DNA of 64,000 nucleotides from Pseudoalteromonas distincta. Lineage in GTDB: Bacteria; Pseudomonadota; Gammaproteobacteria; Enterobacterales; Alteromonadaceae. This document shows, in pieces, positions 43,490 through 51,624 of this stretch. The stretch's first letter is position 1; every line of letters begins with the position of its first letter. Made by a program: the position numbers and the translations under genes. The stretch is taken from contig NZ_JWIG01000001.1 of NCBI RefSeq assembly GCF_000814675.1, positions 446,471-510,470 on the forward strand. The letters run 5' to 3'. The notes beneath the pieces were generated by a model, which was not told where the DNA came from, made no database searches, and saw only the letters and a program-made list of their open reading frames with translations.

Positions 43490-44209
43490 ATGAATTATAA
43501 ACCAAGTATTAACACACACCAATACACCTATTTTATATTTATCGCGTTCATAATGTGGACGGCTTTAATTAGTTTTAAAGCCAATGCTGAAACGCTCATT
43601 CCTTTTCAGTCGCAGTGGTTAAAAAACCACTATGGCGAGCGCACAGCGCACTTTAAGCTGCAACCTTTACGTAAAGGCGATATTGTATTTGTTGGTGATA
43701 GCATTACTGAGCAAGGATTGAATTGGGCCATTAGATTTAACGACCTACGCGTAAGAAACCGCGGTATTAGTGGCGATATGACCTACGGTGTTTTAGCGCG
43801 TTTAAACGAATTAAAAGCAGCCCCTCCTAAAGCTATATTTTTAAAAATTGGCGTAAACGATATTTTTAATTTTCACTATATAAAGCAAGTAAAAAACCTA
43901 TCGTCGATAAGTGAAAATATCGAAAAAATAGTGACTCAGCTCAATGAGGCGCTACCTAATACACAAATTTATGTACAAAGTATTTTGCCAGATCATCGCG
44001 ATTTTATAACTCAAATGGCGCAAACGGTTAACAAGCAAATTAAAGCAATTAAGCACGCACGATTTACCTACATAGACTTACACCCAGCATTTTTAGGCGC
44101 ACAAGGCACGCTTAATGAAGCGCTCACTACCGATGGTACCCATTTAAACGAGGCAGGCTATGCCCTTTGGGCTAAGCAACTTGCACCTATAATGAAGACA
44201 TTAAAATGA
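43490..44209 (+). CDS. SGNH/GDSL hydrolase, exported
   Basis: A 239-residue esterase/lipase-like enzyme with an N-terminal signal or anchor helix (about 12-33). Block I FVGDSITEQG (S71), block II RGISGDMTYG, block III KIGVNDIFN, block V DGTHLNEAGY (D215, H218). The fold resembles rhamnogalacturonan-type acetylesterases and platelet-activating-factor acetylhydrolase-like enzymes. Its end overlaps the polysaccharide deacetylase gene by four bases (ATGA), suggesting joint removal of acyl groups from a glycan. Confidence 0.88.
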   Translation: MNYKPSINTHQYTYFIFIAFIMWTALISFKANAETLIPFQSQWLKNHYGERTAHFKLQPLRKGDIVFVGDSITEQGLNWAIRFNDLRVRNRGISGDMTYGVLARLNELKAAPPKAIFLKIGVNDIFNFHYIKQVKNLSSISENIEKIVTQLNEALPNTQIYVQSILPDHRDFITQMAQTVNKQIKAIKHARFTYIDLHPAFLGAQGTLNEALTTDGTHLNEAGYALWAKQLAPIMKTLK

Positions 44210-44979
44210 AGTACTTATTAATTGGTATGTTAATGGCGGTAAGCTTTACTTGTACAGCCAATAAAGTGCCTGCAAAAAGCTACCCTAACGGCGCGACTAA
44301 AGCCGTTATTTTTAGTTACGACGATGGCGTTACACAAGACAGAAAGCTCGTGGCGCTATTTAATAAATACCAGGTTGTTGGCACATTTAATTTAAACTCA
44401 GGATTATTTGCTAAAAAGCTACCATGGATGAAAGCCTTTACCGGTAAAGAAGGCGAATATATTAAACAAAGTGAAGTAAAAGCACTTTATAAAGGTCATG
44501 AAATAGCAAGCCATAGTTACTCACACCCCGGCTTTGCGGACTTAGATACAGCAGAGCTGAAATTACAATTAGCCCGTGATAAGCAAATTTTATCGCCAAT
44601 TAAAGGCAGCCCTTTGCAATCATTTGCGTACCCTTTAGGCTCGTACGATAAAGCTGCGATGAAATTAGTAAAGCAAGCTGGCTTTACTAATGCCCGAACA
44701 GTAAACGACACCCTTAATTTTGAACTCCCTACTAACTACATGGCGTGGCACCCAACCGTTCACCACTCAAACGCAATGCCATTAATAGAGCAATACTTAG
44801 CGCTAAACAGCAATAAACTCACTGTGATGATGATTTGGGGCCATTCGTGGGAGTTTGATAAAAATACAAAAAACAATAACTGGGATTACGCCGAGCAGCT
44901 TATTCAGACACTCTCAAATAAAGATGATATTTGGTATGTATCGGCTGGAGAGTTCATCGCGTTTTTAGAGGGTAAGTAA
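44206..44979 (+). CDS. Polysaccharide deacetylase (NodB/CE4), exported
   Basis: A 257-residue exported protein with a signal peptide of about 18-24 residues. CE4 motif 1 FSYDDG (D39, D40) and motif 2 HEIASHSYSH (metal ligands H103 and H107) are intact; the later GHSWEFD may supply the catalytic His. It removes N- or O-acetyl groups from polysaccharides. Start codon overlaps the SGNH hydrolase stop, so the two are co-translated. Confidence 0.9.
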   Translation: MKYLLIGMLMAVSFTCTANKVPAKSYPNGATKAVIFSYDDGVTQDRKLVALFNKYQVVGTFNLNSGLFAKKLPWMKAFTGKEGEYIKQSEVKALYKGHEIASHSYSHPGFADLDTAELKLQLARDKQILSPIKGSPLQSFAYPLGSYDKAAMKLVKQAGFTNARTVNDTLNFELPTNYMAWHPTVHHSNAMPLIEQYLALNSNKLTVMMIWGHSWEFDKNTKNNNWDYAEQLIQTLSNKDDIWYVSAGEFIAFLEGK

Positions 44980-45333
44980 GCGTACGGAGCTTTTAGTGCT
45001 AAGTAAAGCTCACATAAGCACATTCAAATGTAGTAAGAGTAATTAATTCATCCAGCGGGCTGGCTCGCACCGACACACCTTTCGCTAGGGGGTTTTGAAT
45101 TCCCCACGCCTACCACTTTCATCACGCTGGCGTCATTTTGCTTTAACTTTCTAAACACGAGAAGATAAAGACAAACCACTTTAGAGCTAAGGATTATTTA
45201 TATGCCTTCGTCTCTATGCCAAGAATTATACAAACAATGGCGTCAGCAGAAAGCCTTTTATAACATTAGCAATTAAACCACTCATGTAATAATGTTTGTC
45301 TGTTTTCACTGCGTTAATTGCACTTAGCTTTAT
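44980..45333. other. 354-bp gap holding a decayed tRNA-Leu
   Basis: Apart from the tRNA relic at 45052-45131 no supported gene is present. A 24-codon ORF at 45202-45276 has AAGGA upstream but no other support. Confidence 0.5.
45052..45131 (-). pseudogene. Decayed tRNA-Leu(CAA) copy
   Basis: On the minus strand it begins GCCAGCGTGATGAAAGTGG and follows the intact tRNA-Leu at 46718 through the anticodon loop TTCAAAA, V-arm and acceptor. The anticodon stem has two A-C mismatches next to the loop, the T-loop TTCGAGT has become TGCGAGC, the T-stem is broken, and the discriminator/CCA end is lost (CGCTGGATGA). It is therefore unlikely to be charged. Confidence 0.8.
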
Positions 45334-46326
45334 CTAGGCTTTATAAGCATTCGCATTTTTAATGCTATCAAAATCGTTAAAGCGCACGTTATGCTGCGCC
45401 ATTACTTTAAGTATTTTTTTACTTAGCATTTGGCGTAAATAAAACGGCTGATTTGGCACAAAATGATGAATGGTATGTGTTTTACCAAAGTTAAAACAAA
45501 ATAAGTGAAACGGCATAAATAAACGACTCGTTAGTACATGAGTTTGCTCAAGCATGTTATTAACGCCGCCATAGTAATGCATGCTTGAGGTAACAAAGTT
45601 AAGCGAGCTTGAGCGAATAATATTAGGCACAATGAGCACAACCATCAAAAATTCGAACACGTTCATTATACTTAGTACCCAGCTAGGCGAATTAAGCGAA
45701 AGTGGTATAAATAAATCAACAATATGAAATACAATAACGCTATATAAAATAGCGAAATACGCAGTCGCTATCGGAAACCCCGCATTAAAAACACTCGAAA
45801 AACTAAAGCCATTAATTTCTTTTCTAAAACGTTTAGTAGAAATAATTAGCCCTAATAACCCATCTACAATAACTAGCGCACGTAAAAATGGATTTTTAAT
45901 ACCGTTTCCCACCAAGCGTTCTTCTAGGTCTTGTTGTGTGCCTGAGGTTTTGTGATGGTGTAAATGCATTTTACGTCTGTACCATGGGCTAATAGTATTT
46001 GGCCGCATTAACCATACTGTTAGCATCATAAAATTATGCATAAACGGCTGATTGCTAAAGTATTGTTTATGTATAAGGTCGTGCTCTAACTCATGGGAAA
46101 TAGACGCAGCAATAGCCGCAAGCACTATACACACCCAAGCGGGTATTAGGGCTAAATAATATAAAACACCAACACCAATTAATGCGCTAAGCGACAGCAA
46201 TAAAATAATTAACCCTAAGGTATTTTGATGTGCAAGTAATGGGTATTTTTGACGAAGTAATGCTTCTTCCGCTTTTATGGCTTTCACAATCGCCTGAATA
46301 TTTTGCTTGGCACTTAATTGAGTCAT
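45334..46326 (-). CDS. Membrane fatty acid desaturase
   Basis: A 330-residue inner-membrane di-iron enzyme. Three histidine boxes: HELEHD (residues 78-83), HLHHH (121-125) and HTIHH (284-288); four or more helices. It belongs to the desaturase/alkane hydroxylase/carotenoid oxygenase superfamily and probably modifies lipid acyl chains or carotenoid-like compounds. The first in-frame start is TTG at 46356, but the ATG ten codons later (MTQLSAKQN) is preferred. It lies alone between the tRNA-Leu relic and the functional tRNA-Leu. Confidence 0.85.
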   Translation of the reverse strand: MTQLSAKQNIQAIVKAIKAEEALLRQKYPLLAHQNTLGLIILLLSLSALIGVGVLYYLALIPAWVCIVLAAIAASISHELEHDLIHKQYFSNQPFMHNFMMLTVWLMRPNTISPWYRRKMHLHHHKTSGTQQDLEERLVGNGIKNPFLRALVIVDGLLGLIISTKRFRKEINGFSFSSVFNAGFPIATAYFAILYSVIVFHIVDLFIPLSLNSPSWVLSIMNVFEFLMVVLIVPNIIRSSSLNFVTSSMHYYGGVNNMLEQTHVLTSRLFMPFHLFCFNFGKTHTIHHFVPNQPFYLRQMLSKKILKVMAQHNVRFNDFDSIKNANAYKA

Positions 46327-46597
46327 ATCTAATATCTTAAAAGCCTTGTTGTACAAATAATACCTGAATTAAACGCAAAATCGGCATAAAGCAGGAAGAA
46401 TTATTATAATACGATTCACTATTATCAATAGTTCAATTGCTTATTTATTCAATCGCATAACAGTTTAATAGCACTCATAACCCAAAATATTCGCTTTATA
46501 TATCAGCCCAAAAAGACTTAAAAAATTTACCGATGGAGTCTCCTTGCTATAAACGATTAATTATCAACCAGTTGTTTATGCAAATAAAAGAAAAGGC
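46327..46597. other. Non-coding gap before tRNA promoter
   Basis: AT-rich divergent region upstream of the desaturase and tRNA genes. It must carry the desaturase promoter; I see no ORF with a ribosome binding site. Confidence 0.45.
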
Positions 46598-46625
46598 TTG
46601 CCGCCCCCTCTTTTGTTTGTATAAT
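46598..46625 (+). promoter_or_regulatory. Sigma-70 promoter of tRNA-Leu
   Basis: A -35 TTGCCG and a perfect -10 TATAAT with 16-bp spacing, followed by a GC-rich discriminator (GCGG), as in stringently controlled stable-RNA promoters. A leader of about 85 nt precedes the tRNA. Confidence 0.75.
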
Positions 46626-46717
46626 GCGGATACAGAATAAGAGGTATATAAGTATCCTTTTTATTTTAAGTGGTTTTTCTTTATCTTTTTATGCTTAAAA
46701 GATTAAAGAAAAATTAT

Positions 46718-46802
46718 GCCAGCGTGATGAAATTGGTAGACATGGGGGATTCAAAATCCCCTTCCGAAAGGAGTGCCGGTTCGAGTCCGGCCGCTGGTAC
46801 CA
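46718..46802 (+). tRNA. tRNA-Leu (anticodon CAA)
   Basis: An 85-nt class II tRNA. Acceptor GCCAGCG pairs with CGCTGGT (first pair G-U), D-arm with TTGGTAGA, anticodon stem GGGGA/TCCCC with loop TTCAAAA (anticodon CAA, reading UUG), a long variable arm as expected for Leu, T-arm GCCGG-TTCGAGT-CCGGC, and encoded CCA. It has its own promoter and terminator. Confidence 0.97.
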
Positions 46803-46809
46803 CTTTTTG

Positions 46810-46842
46810 AACCTCAGCTAATTATTGGCTGAGGTTTTTTTA
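46810..46842 (+). terminator. Terminator of tRNA-Leu
   Basis: Perfect stem CCTCAGC/GCTGAGG with a nine-base loop and T7. Confidence 0.92.
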
Positions 46843-47027
46843 TGCCTAAAATTTAACTAGTAATCTATACCAATTCGCTTTACTAAGTGAGCTACTTTTA
46901 GTTAAGAAAACCGTGTCGATAACAAGGTAAAACCTAGTTAAGCTGAAGCAAAAGCCACAAGCCACAAGCCTTCCATTAAAGCCATCAACGTAATTAGAAA
47001 GGTACATAAATCTAATTAGCATGCGAG

Positions 47028-47501
47028 TTATGCGTCTTGCTCTTGATTTGTTATATTCCCAATTCGATTATTTAACTCTTCGTCACTAACATCTTCTTTA
47101 TGTGTACCAATGATCCATATATGACCAAATGGGTCTTGTAGCGTGCCGGTCCTATCACCATAAAACTGATCATGTACGGGTCTTATTAGTGTTGCACCAA
47201 GCTCAATTGCTTTTTTAAATACGGTATCAACATCTTCAACATAAAGCATAAGGCTTAGCGCTGTACCACCGAGCTCTTTTGGGTTTTTTAAATGCTCTTC
47301 AGAACCATTATCTGAAAGCATAATATGCGAATCACCAATTATTATTTCTGCATGGGCTATTCCACCATCAGGTAAAGGCATCTGCATTACGTGTTCAGCA
47401 TTAAATGCATCACAATAAAAATCTATCGCTTTTTGTGCGTCATTCATAATTAAATAAGGTGTAACTGAATGAAACCCTTTTGGTATTGCTGAGACTGCCA
47501 T
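47028..47501 (-). CDS. VOC superfamily (PhnB-like glyoxalase fold) protein
   Basis: A 157-residue protein with paired beta-alpha-beta-beta-beta modules: VTPYLIMNDAQKAIDFYCDAF and MPLPDGGIAHAEIIIGDSHI in the first, LSLMLYVEDVDTVFKKAIELG and DPFGHIWIIGTHKED in the second. PhnB-like VOC proteins are usually of unknown activity; some are dioxygenases or resistance proteins. It is a single gene. Confidence 0.88.
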   Translation of the reverse strand: MAVSAIPKGFHSVTPYLIMNDAQKAIDFYCDAFNAEHVMQMPLPDGGIAHAEIIIGDSHIMLSDNGSEEHLKNPKELGGTALSLMLYVEDVDTVFKKAIELGATLIRPVHDQFYGDRTGTLQDPFGHIWIIGTHKEDVSDEELNNRIGNITNQEQDA

Positions 47502-47601
47502 AATATTATCCTTTACTTACGCGGTGATTTTTAATATTTAATTAACTAAATATGCGTTTAATTGCCCCTAAATTTAAGCTTAGCTCATACAAAAAATTGC
47601 G

Positions 47602-48072
47602 TTACTTTTCGAGGTTTAAACGCTTATGCCAAGCAGCAATACTTTCATCAGGGTATTCTTCAAACTGCTTGTCACCTTTATTAATGGGCGCATTTACCCA
47701 ATTTGCTTTACTACCAAGCATTAAATGAGTGCGCTCTGGCGGTATGGGTAACTCACTATCTATTGCACCAGCAAAGGGATGAACTTGCTCAGGCCAACGT
47801 GCATCGTATAACCACAAGTTAGCACTACAATGCTTACAAAAATGACGCTCTGCAGGGCTGATTTTATCGCCTATTTTTGCATGATAAATAGTTATGTGTT
47901 CACGCCCTGTAACCTCAAGCGTGCTGTATTGCGCGTTTAAATTAATAACAAACCCGCCGCTCCCTGCGGTTTTACGGCATATAGAGCAGTAACATAAATT
48001 GTAAGGATAAGGGTGTTTTGAGTTGACCGTAAATACCACTTTGCCACAGTGACAAGCGCCATTAAGCTTCAT
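47602..48072 (-). CDS. GFA family zinc protein
   Basis: A 156-residue paralogue of the protein at 34310-34723. Zinc ligands: C7 and C9 (ACHCGKVVF), C27, C29 and C32 (LCYCSICRKTAG), and the later HFCKHCSANLW pair. The C-terminal WHKRLNLE is typical of this sub-branch. Activity unknown. It lies between the VOC protein and the catalase, all on the minus strand but separated by about 100 bp each. Confidence 0.9.
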   Translation of the reverse strand: MKLNGACHCGKVVFTVNSKHPYPYNLCYCSICRKTAGSGGFVINLNAQYSTLEVTGREHITIYHAKIGDKISPAERHFCKHCSANLWLYDARWPEQVHPFAGAIDSELPIPPERTHLMLGSKANWVNAPINKGDKQFEEYPDESIAAWHKRLNLEK

Positions 48073-48125
48073 AATATATCCAATTTTTTATTGTTGGCTT
48101 GAACTAATACCTTAACTAGGTGAGC

Positions 48126-48163
48126 TTAAAAAAACCACAACAATTACATGCTGTGGTTTTTTA
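48126..48163. terminator. Terminator between catalase and GFA genes
   Basis: Stem AAAACCACA/TGTGGTTTT with T6 and A7 flanks, so it can work in both directions. It lies directly after the minus-strand catalase stop. Confidence 0.8.
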
Positions 48164-48176
48164 ATTATTGAGCTTA

Positions 48177-50249
48177 CTAACGTTTCCAATATCTTAAATT
48201 ACGTAATGTATTTATAAATTTATCGCCTGAATGTACCTCTAAATCTATCCAACCATCATCTGCTTTTCCATCAAGGCCTGCCGCTTTAAATAAAGGCTTA
48301 GCCTCATTTGTAAAGCCTATAAATTTCATATGTGCGTACGCATCACTTACAAAGTCTTTAGCTTCTGCAATGGCAGCTAGTTTTTCAGCTCCATCTTCGG
48401 TGGTGAGTACAAGTACCGCATCGTATAAAACCGATGGACCACCATTAATAACCTGATCAGCTTTAAAGTGCTTACCTTTACTGCATTTAGCACCGCCAAC
48501 TTGTGGGGCAATAATTTCAAAGTTTGCACCTTCACTTTTAAGTGCATTGGTAACCGATTCAAAAATTTCTGCATTAAAGCCATCACTTACTAAAATACCT
48601 AATTTACGGCCTTTAAAGGTATTAGGCGCATTTTTCAAAATACTTAACGCATCAGATACAGGTAAGTCTTTACGTGTTGGCATTGCTGCTTCAGCTGGGT
48701 CTGGCATTTCTTGCAAGCCAAGTCCTTCGGCAACTTTATTTGCGAGGGTTTCGTCAATATTTAACAAGTGCGATACCAAACGTTCTCGTATTGGCAAATG
48801 CTCAACTTTAGACAGCTCAAACACGTACGCAGATTGAATATGCGCCTGCTCTACCTCTGTTTGACTTAAATAAAATTGACGAGCTTGACTGTAATGATCG
48901 CTGAATGTTTCTGAGCGATAACGCAGTTTGTCACCGCCGCTTACTTCAGGTTCCTTTGAGCTTTTAAAGCCATGTACTGGGCATTCGCGCGGGTTTTTTT
49001 CGCCTGCGCTCCATGAATTTGGCTCATAATTAACACGCCCTTTTGGATTGTGCATTGCCATGTGGCCATCTTGCTGAAAATGACGCATTGGACATTTAGG
49101 CGCATTGACCGGAATATGCGTAAAGTTAGGACCACCTAAACGCTTGGTTTGAGTATCTAAGTATGAAAAGTTACGACCTTGCAGTAGCGGGTCGGGTGTA
49201 AAGTCGAGCCCCGGTACAATGTTTTGAGTACAAAATGCTACTTGCTCTGTTTCTGCAAAAAAGTTGTCTACAACACGGTCAAGCACCATACGGCCAACAA
49301 TTTGCACTGGTACTTGCTCTTCAGGTATAAGCTTGGTGGCATCAAAAACATCAAATTCAAATTCATCAGCAAATTGCTGATCAAACACCTGTACACCTAG
49401 CTCCCACTCAGGGAAGTCGCCGTTGCCAATAGATTCCCACATGTCTCTGCGATGAAAATCAGGGTCCGCGCCGTTTAGCTTAAGTGCTTCGTTCCATACT
49501 ACCGATTGCATACCGCCTTTTGGTTTCCAATGAAATTTAACAAATTTTTCATCACCTTTGGCATTAATAAATTTAAAGGTATGAACACCAAAACCTTCCA
49601 TAAAGCGCAAAGAGCGTGGAATAGCTCTATCAGACATTGCCCACATAACCATGTGCATTGACTCAGGCGATAAGCTCACAAAATCCCAAAAGTTATCATG
49701 TGCTGTTTGCGCTTGTGGAAAACCACGATCAGGCTCGGCTTTAGCTGAATGAACTAAGTCTGGAAACTTCATCGCATCTTGAATAAAGAATACCGGTATA
49801 TTGTTACCCACTAAATCCCAGTTTCCTTCTTGGGTATAAAATTTTACCGCAAAACCACGTACATCACGTGCTAAATCTGGAGACCCTTTATTACCTGCAA
49901 CCGTAGAAAAGCGAGTAAATACTGGGGTTTTTTCACCTTTTCGCTGAAAAATATCTGCACAGGTTAAATCTTCAAGCGTGTCGTAAGTTTCAAAATATCC
50001 GTGTGCACCATAGCCTCTGGCGTGCACTACACGCTCAGGAATGCGTTCGTGATCAAAGTGAAAGATCTTCTCGCGCATTATGTGATCTTCTAATAATCCT
50101 GGGCCACGCTTTCCTGCACGTAATGAGTTTTGATCGTCACTTACAGGGCAGCCCTGCGCGGTGGTCATGGTAGGGTGTTCATCCGACGCTTTTTGATGCA
50201 ATTCACCGCCATGCCCTTTATTACCTGCGTATTTAAATGATTCAGCCAT
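48177..50249 (-). CDS. katE: Large-subunit catalase (KatE/HPII type)
   Basis: A 690-residue heme catalase that disproportionates H2O2. Catalytic H76 ([11 protein letters not shown]) and N149 ([13 protein letters not shown]), heme-ligand Y363 (RNFSYLDTQ). The C-terminal 150 residues form the flavodoxin/DJ-1-like domain of large-subunit catalases ([24 protein letters not shown]). Start supported by AAGGA upstream. In E. coli katE is stationary-phase controlled. Part of an oxidative-stress group with Dps, Gss and GST further along. Symbol by family likeness. Confidence 0.93.
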   Translation of the reverse strand: MAESFKYAGNKGHGGELHQKASDEHPTMTTAQGCPVSDDQNSLRAGKRGPGLLEDHIMREKIFHFDHERIPERVVHARGYGAHGYFETYDTLEDLTCADIFQRKGEKTPVFTRFSTVAGNKGSPDLARDVRGFAVKFYTQEGNWDLVGNNIPVFFIQDAMKFPDLVHSAKAEPDRGFPQAQTAHDNFWDFVSLSPESMHMVMWAMSDRAIPRSLRFMEGFGVHTFKFINAKGDEKFVKFHWKPKGGMQSVVWNEALKLNGADPDFHRRDMWESIGNGDFPEWELGVQVFDQQFADEFEFDVFDATKLIPEEQVPVQIVGRMVLDRVVDNFFAETEQVAFCTQNIVPGLDFTPDPLLQGRNFSYLDTQTKRLGGPNFTHIPVNAPKCPMRHFQQDGHMAMHNPKGRVNYEPNSWSAGEKNPRECPVHGFKSSKEPEVSGGDKLRYRSETFSDHYSQARQFYLSQTEVEQAHIQSAYVFELSKVEHLPIRERLVSHLLNIDETLANKVAEGLGLQEMPDPAEAAMPTRKDLPVSDALSILKNAPNTFKGRKLGILVSDGFNAEIFESVTNALKSEGANFEIIAPQVGGAKCSKGKHFKADQVINGGPSVLYDAVLVLTTEDGAEKLAAIAEAKDFVSDAYAHMKFIGFTNEAKPLFKAAGLDGKADDGWIDLEVHSGDKFINTLRNLRYWKR

Positions 50250-50439
50250 GTTTAGTCCTTCATACAGTTTGATTTAATGGGTCAATAGTTTTTATGAGCT
50301 TTAAAGCTAAAAGCGACTATGCAAATGCAAAATAAAGACCAGCCATCCAACCTAGTAAAAAAGGGCTGTACAGATAACAATGTAGTATTTGAGGTGATTT
50401 ATAAAAGAAAAGGTTACACAGGTATGTAACTTTTTCACA

Positions 50440-50467
50440 CAAAAAAAGAGCACTTAAAAGTGCTCTT
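50440..50467 (-). terminator. Terminator of MscS gene
   Basis: On the minus strand AAGAGCACTT pairs with AAGTGCTCTT, followed by T7; it lies 25 bp past the stop codon. Confidence 0.9.
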
Positions 50468-50491
50468 AGGTTTATGCATTTTTAAATTTAA

Positions 50492-51325
50492 TTAATCTTT
50501 GCTTTCGTTAACTAAAATAACTTTACGATGTGGGAAAGGTATTTCAATGTTGTTTTCATCAAGTGCTTTTTTAATTAACTCTGGCACCGTGTAAAGAATA
50601 TCGAAGTAATGCTCGCCCTTACAAAATGGCCTTACTAAAAAGTCTACTGAGCTGTTGTTAAGTGTTTCTACTTCAACAAAAGGAGCTGGATCTTTTAATA
50701 TGTGTGGGTGCGCTGCAAGTACGGCATCTATAACTTTACGTACAGCCGTTGTATCTTCACCGTAAGCAACACCAAAATGCATATCAACACCACGAATTGG
50801 ATGATGTGAATGGTTTATAATTTGCGCGCCCCAAATTTGACTATTTGGTATAATAACCTGTTGATTATCGAACGTTTGTAAAATAGTAGTAAACATATCT
50901 ACTTCTGTTACTTTACCAAAACGCCCTGCAGCCTCAATAAAGTCATTTACTTTATAAGGTCTAAATATTAGCAACATAACGCCTGCTGCAAGGTTCGACA
51001 TTGCACCTTGTAACGCCAAGCCTATAGCAAGTCCCGCAGCACCTAGCAAAGCAATAATAGAGGCTGTTTGTACACCAAAGCGATTTAACACAGCAATAAT
51101 AACGAACGCTAATATGATGTAGCGAGCCATGCTGCCTAAAAAGCGAAAAAGCGTATCATCTAGATGAGTGTATTTGTGGCATAACCCAATAATTAAATTG
51201 CGTACTTTGCCCGCTAACCATAAGCCCGCAAGTAAAATTGCAATTGCTAGTAATATGTTGGTTGCCCACGTAATTGCAGCGGGTAAATATTGATTAATAT
51301 CAATGTTGTTTATTATGTCTTCCAT
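50492..51325 (-). CDS. mscS: Small-conductance mechanosensitive channel (MscS)
   Basis: A 277-residue inner-membrane channel that opens under membrane tension to release solutes on osmotic downshock. Three helices: TM1 about 16-40, TM2 about 58-80, TM3 about 88-120 with the Gly/Ala-rich pore helix (LLGAAGLAIGLALQGAMSNLAAG). Then the beta domain (RPYKVNDFIEAAGRFGKVTEV, VIIPNSQIWGAQIINHS) and the C-terminal alpha/beta vestibule. Length matches E. coli MscS. Single gene with terminator. Confidence 0.94.
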   Translation of the reverse strand: MEDIINNIDINQYLPAAITWATNILLAIAILLAGLWLAGKVRNLIIGLCHKYTHLDDTLFRFLGSMARYIILAFVIIAVLNRFGVQTASIIALLGAAGLAIGLALQGAMSNLAAGVMLLIFRPYKVNDFIEAAGRFGKVTEVDMFTTILQTFDNQQVIIPNSQIWGAQIINHSHHPIRGVDMHFGVAYGEDTTAVRKVIDAVLAAHPHILKDPAPFVEVETLNNSSVDFLVRPFCKGEHYFDILYTVPELIKKALDENNIEIPFPHRKVILVNESKD

Positions 51326-51624
51326 TGTTTTTCCTGTTTTAAAAACTTTTAACTAATTTTAGCTAGTTTTGCTATACCAAGCGCAACAGTTTAACAAAAA
51401 ATTAACCAGAGTACGAATATAGGTTCAGTTTTACATGTATAAGCACTTTGAAGGAGGGATTTCTTAACTACTGCTTTTAAAACGATGGATTAATAAAATA
51501 TAATTTTAAGCCCTATTTAGCACCAATATTTAATTAAAGATTATACCCAGTAATATCTTGCTATAACGCAGTTTGACTCATATAGTCAGCAAATTATCAC
51601 ACCTTATTTTTAACATCTTTGTTT

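Noticed and set aside
45202..45276. 24-codon ORF (MPSSLCQELYKQWRQQKAFY...) with AAGGA upstream
   Set aside because: Too short and without a recognisable pattern; it lies in a decayed intergenic region and could be a leftover fragment.
46398..46425. Fur-like sequence upstream of the desaturase (AATACGATTCACTATTATC)
   Set aside because: Only one half resembles a Fur site and the gene gives no reason to expect iron control.
46862..46945. Words such as CTATACCAATTCGC and AAGGTAAAACC that resemble dispersed intergenic sequences of this genus
   Set aside because: Only a vague likeness to 48100 and 51370 in this window; no defined ends or inverted repeats.
50409..50435. Hairpin GTTACA/TGTAAC followed by T5 on the plus strand
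   Set aside because: No plus-strand gene precedes it, and the MscS message already has a better terminator next to it.
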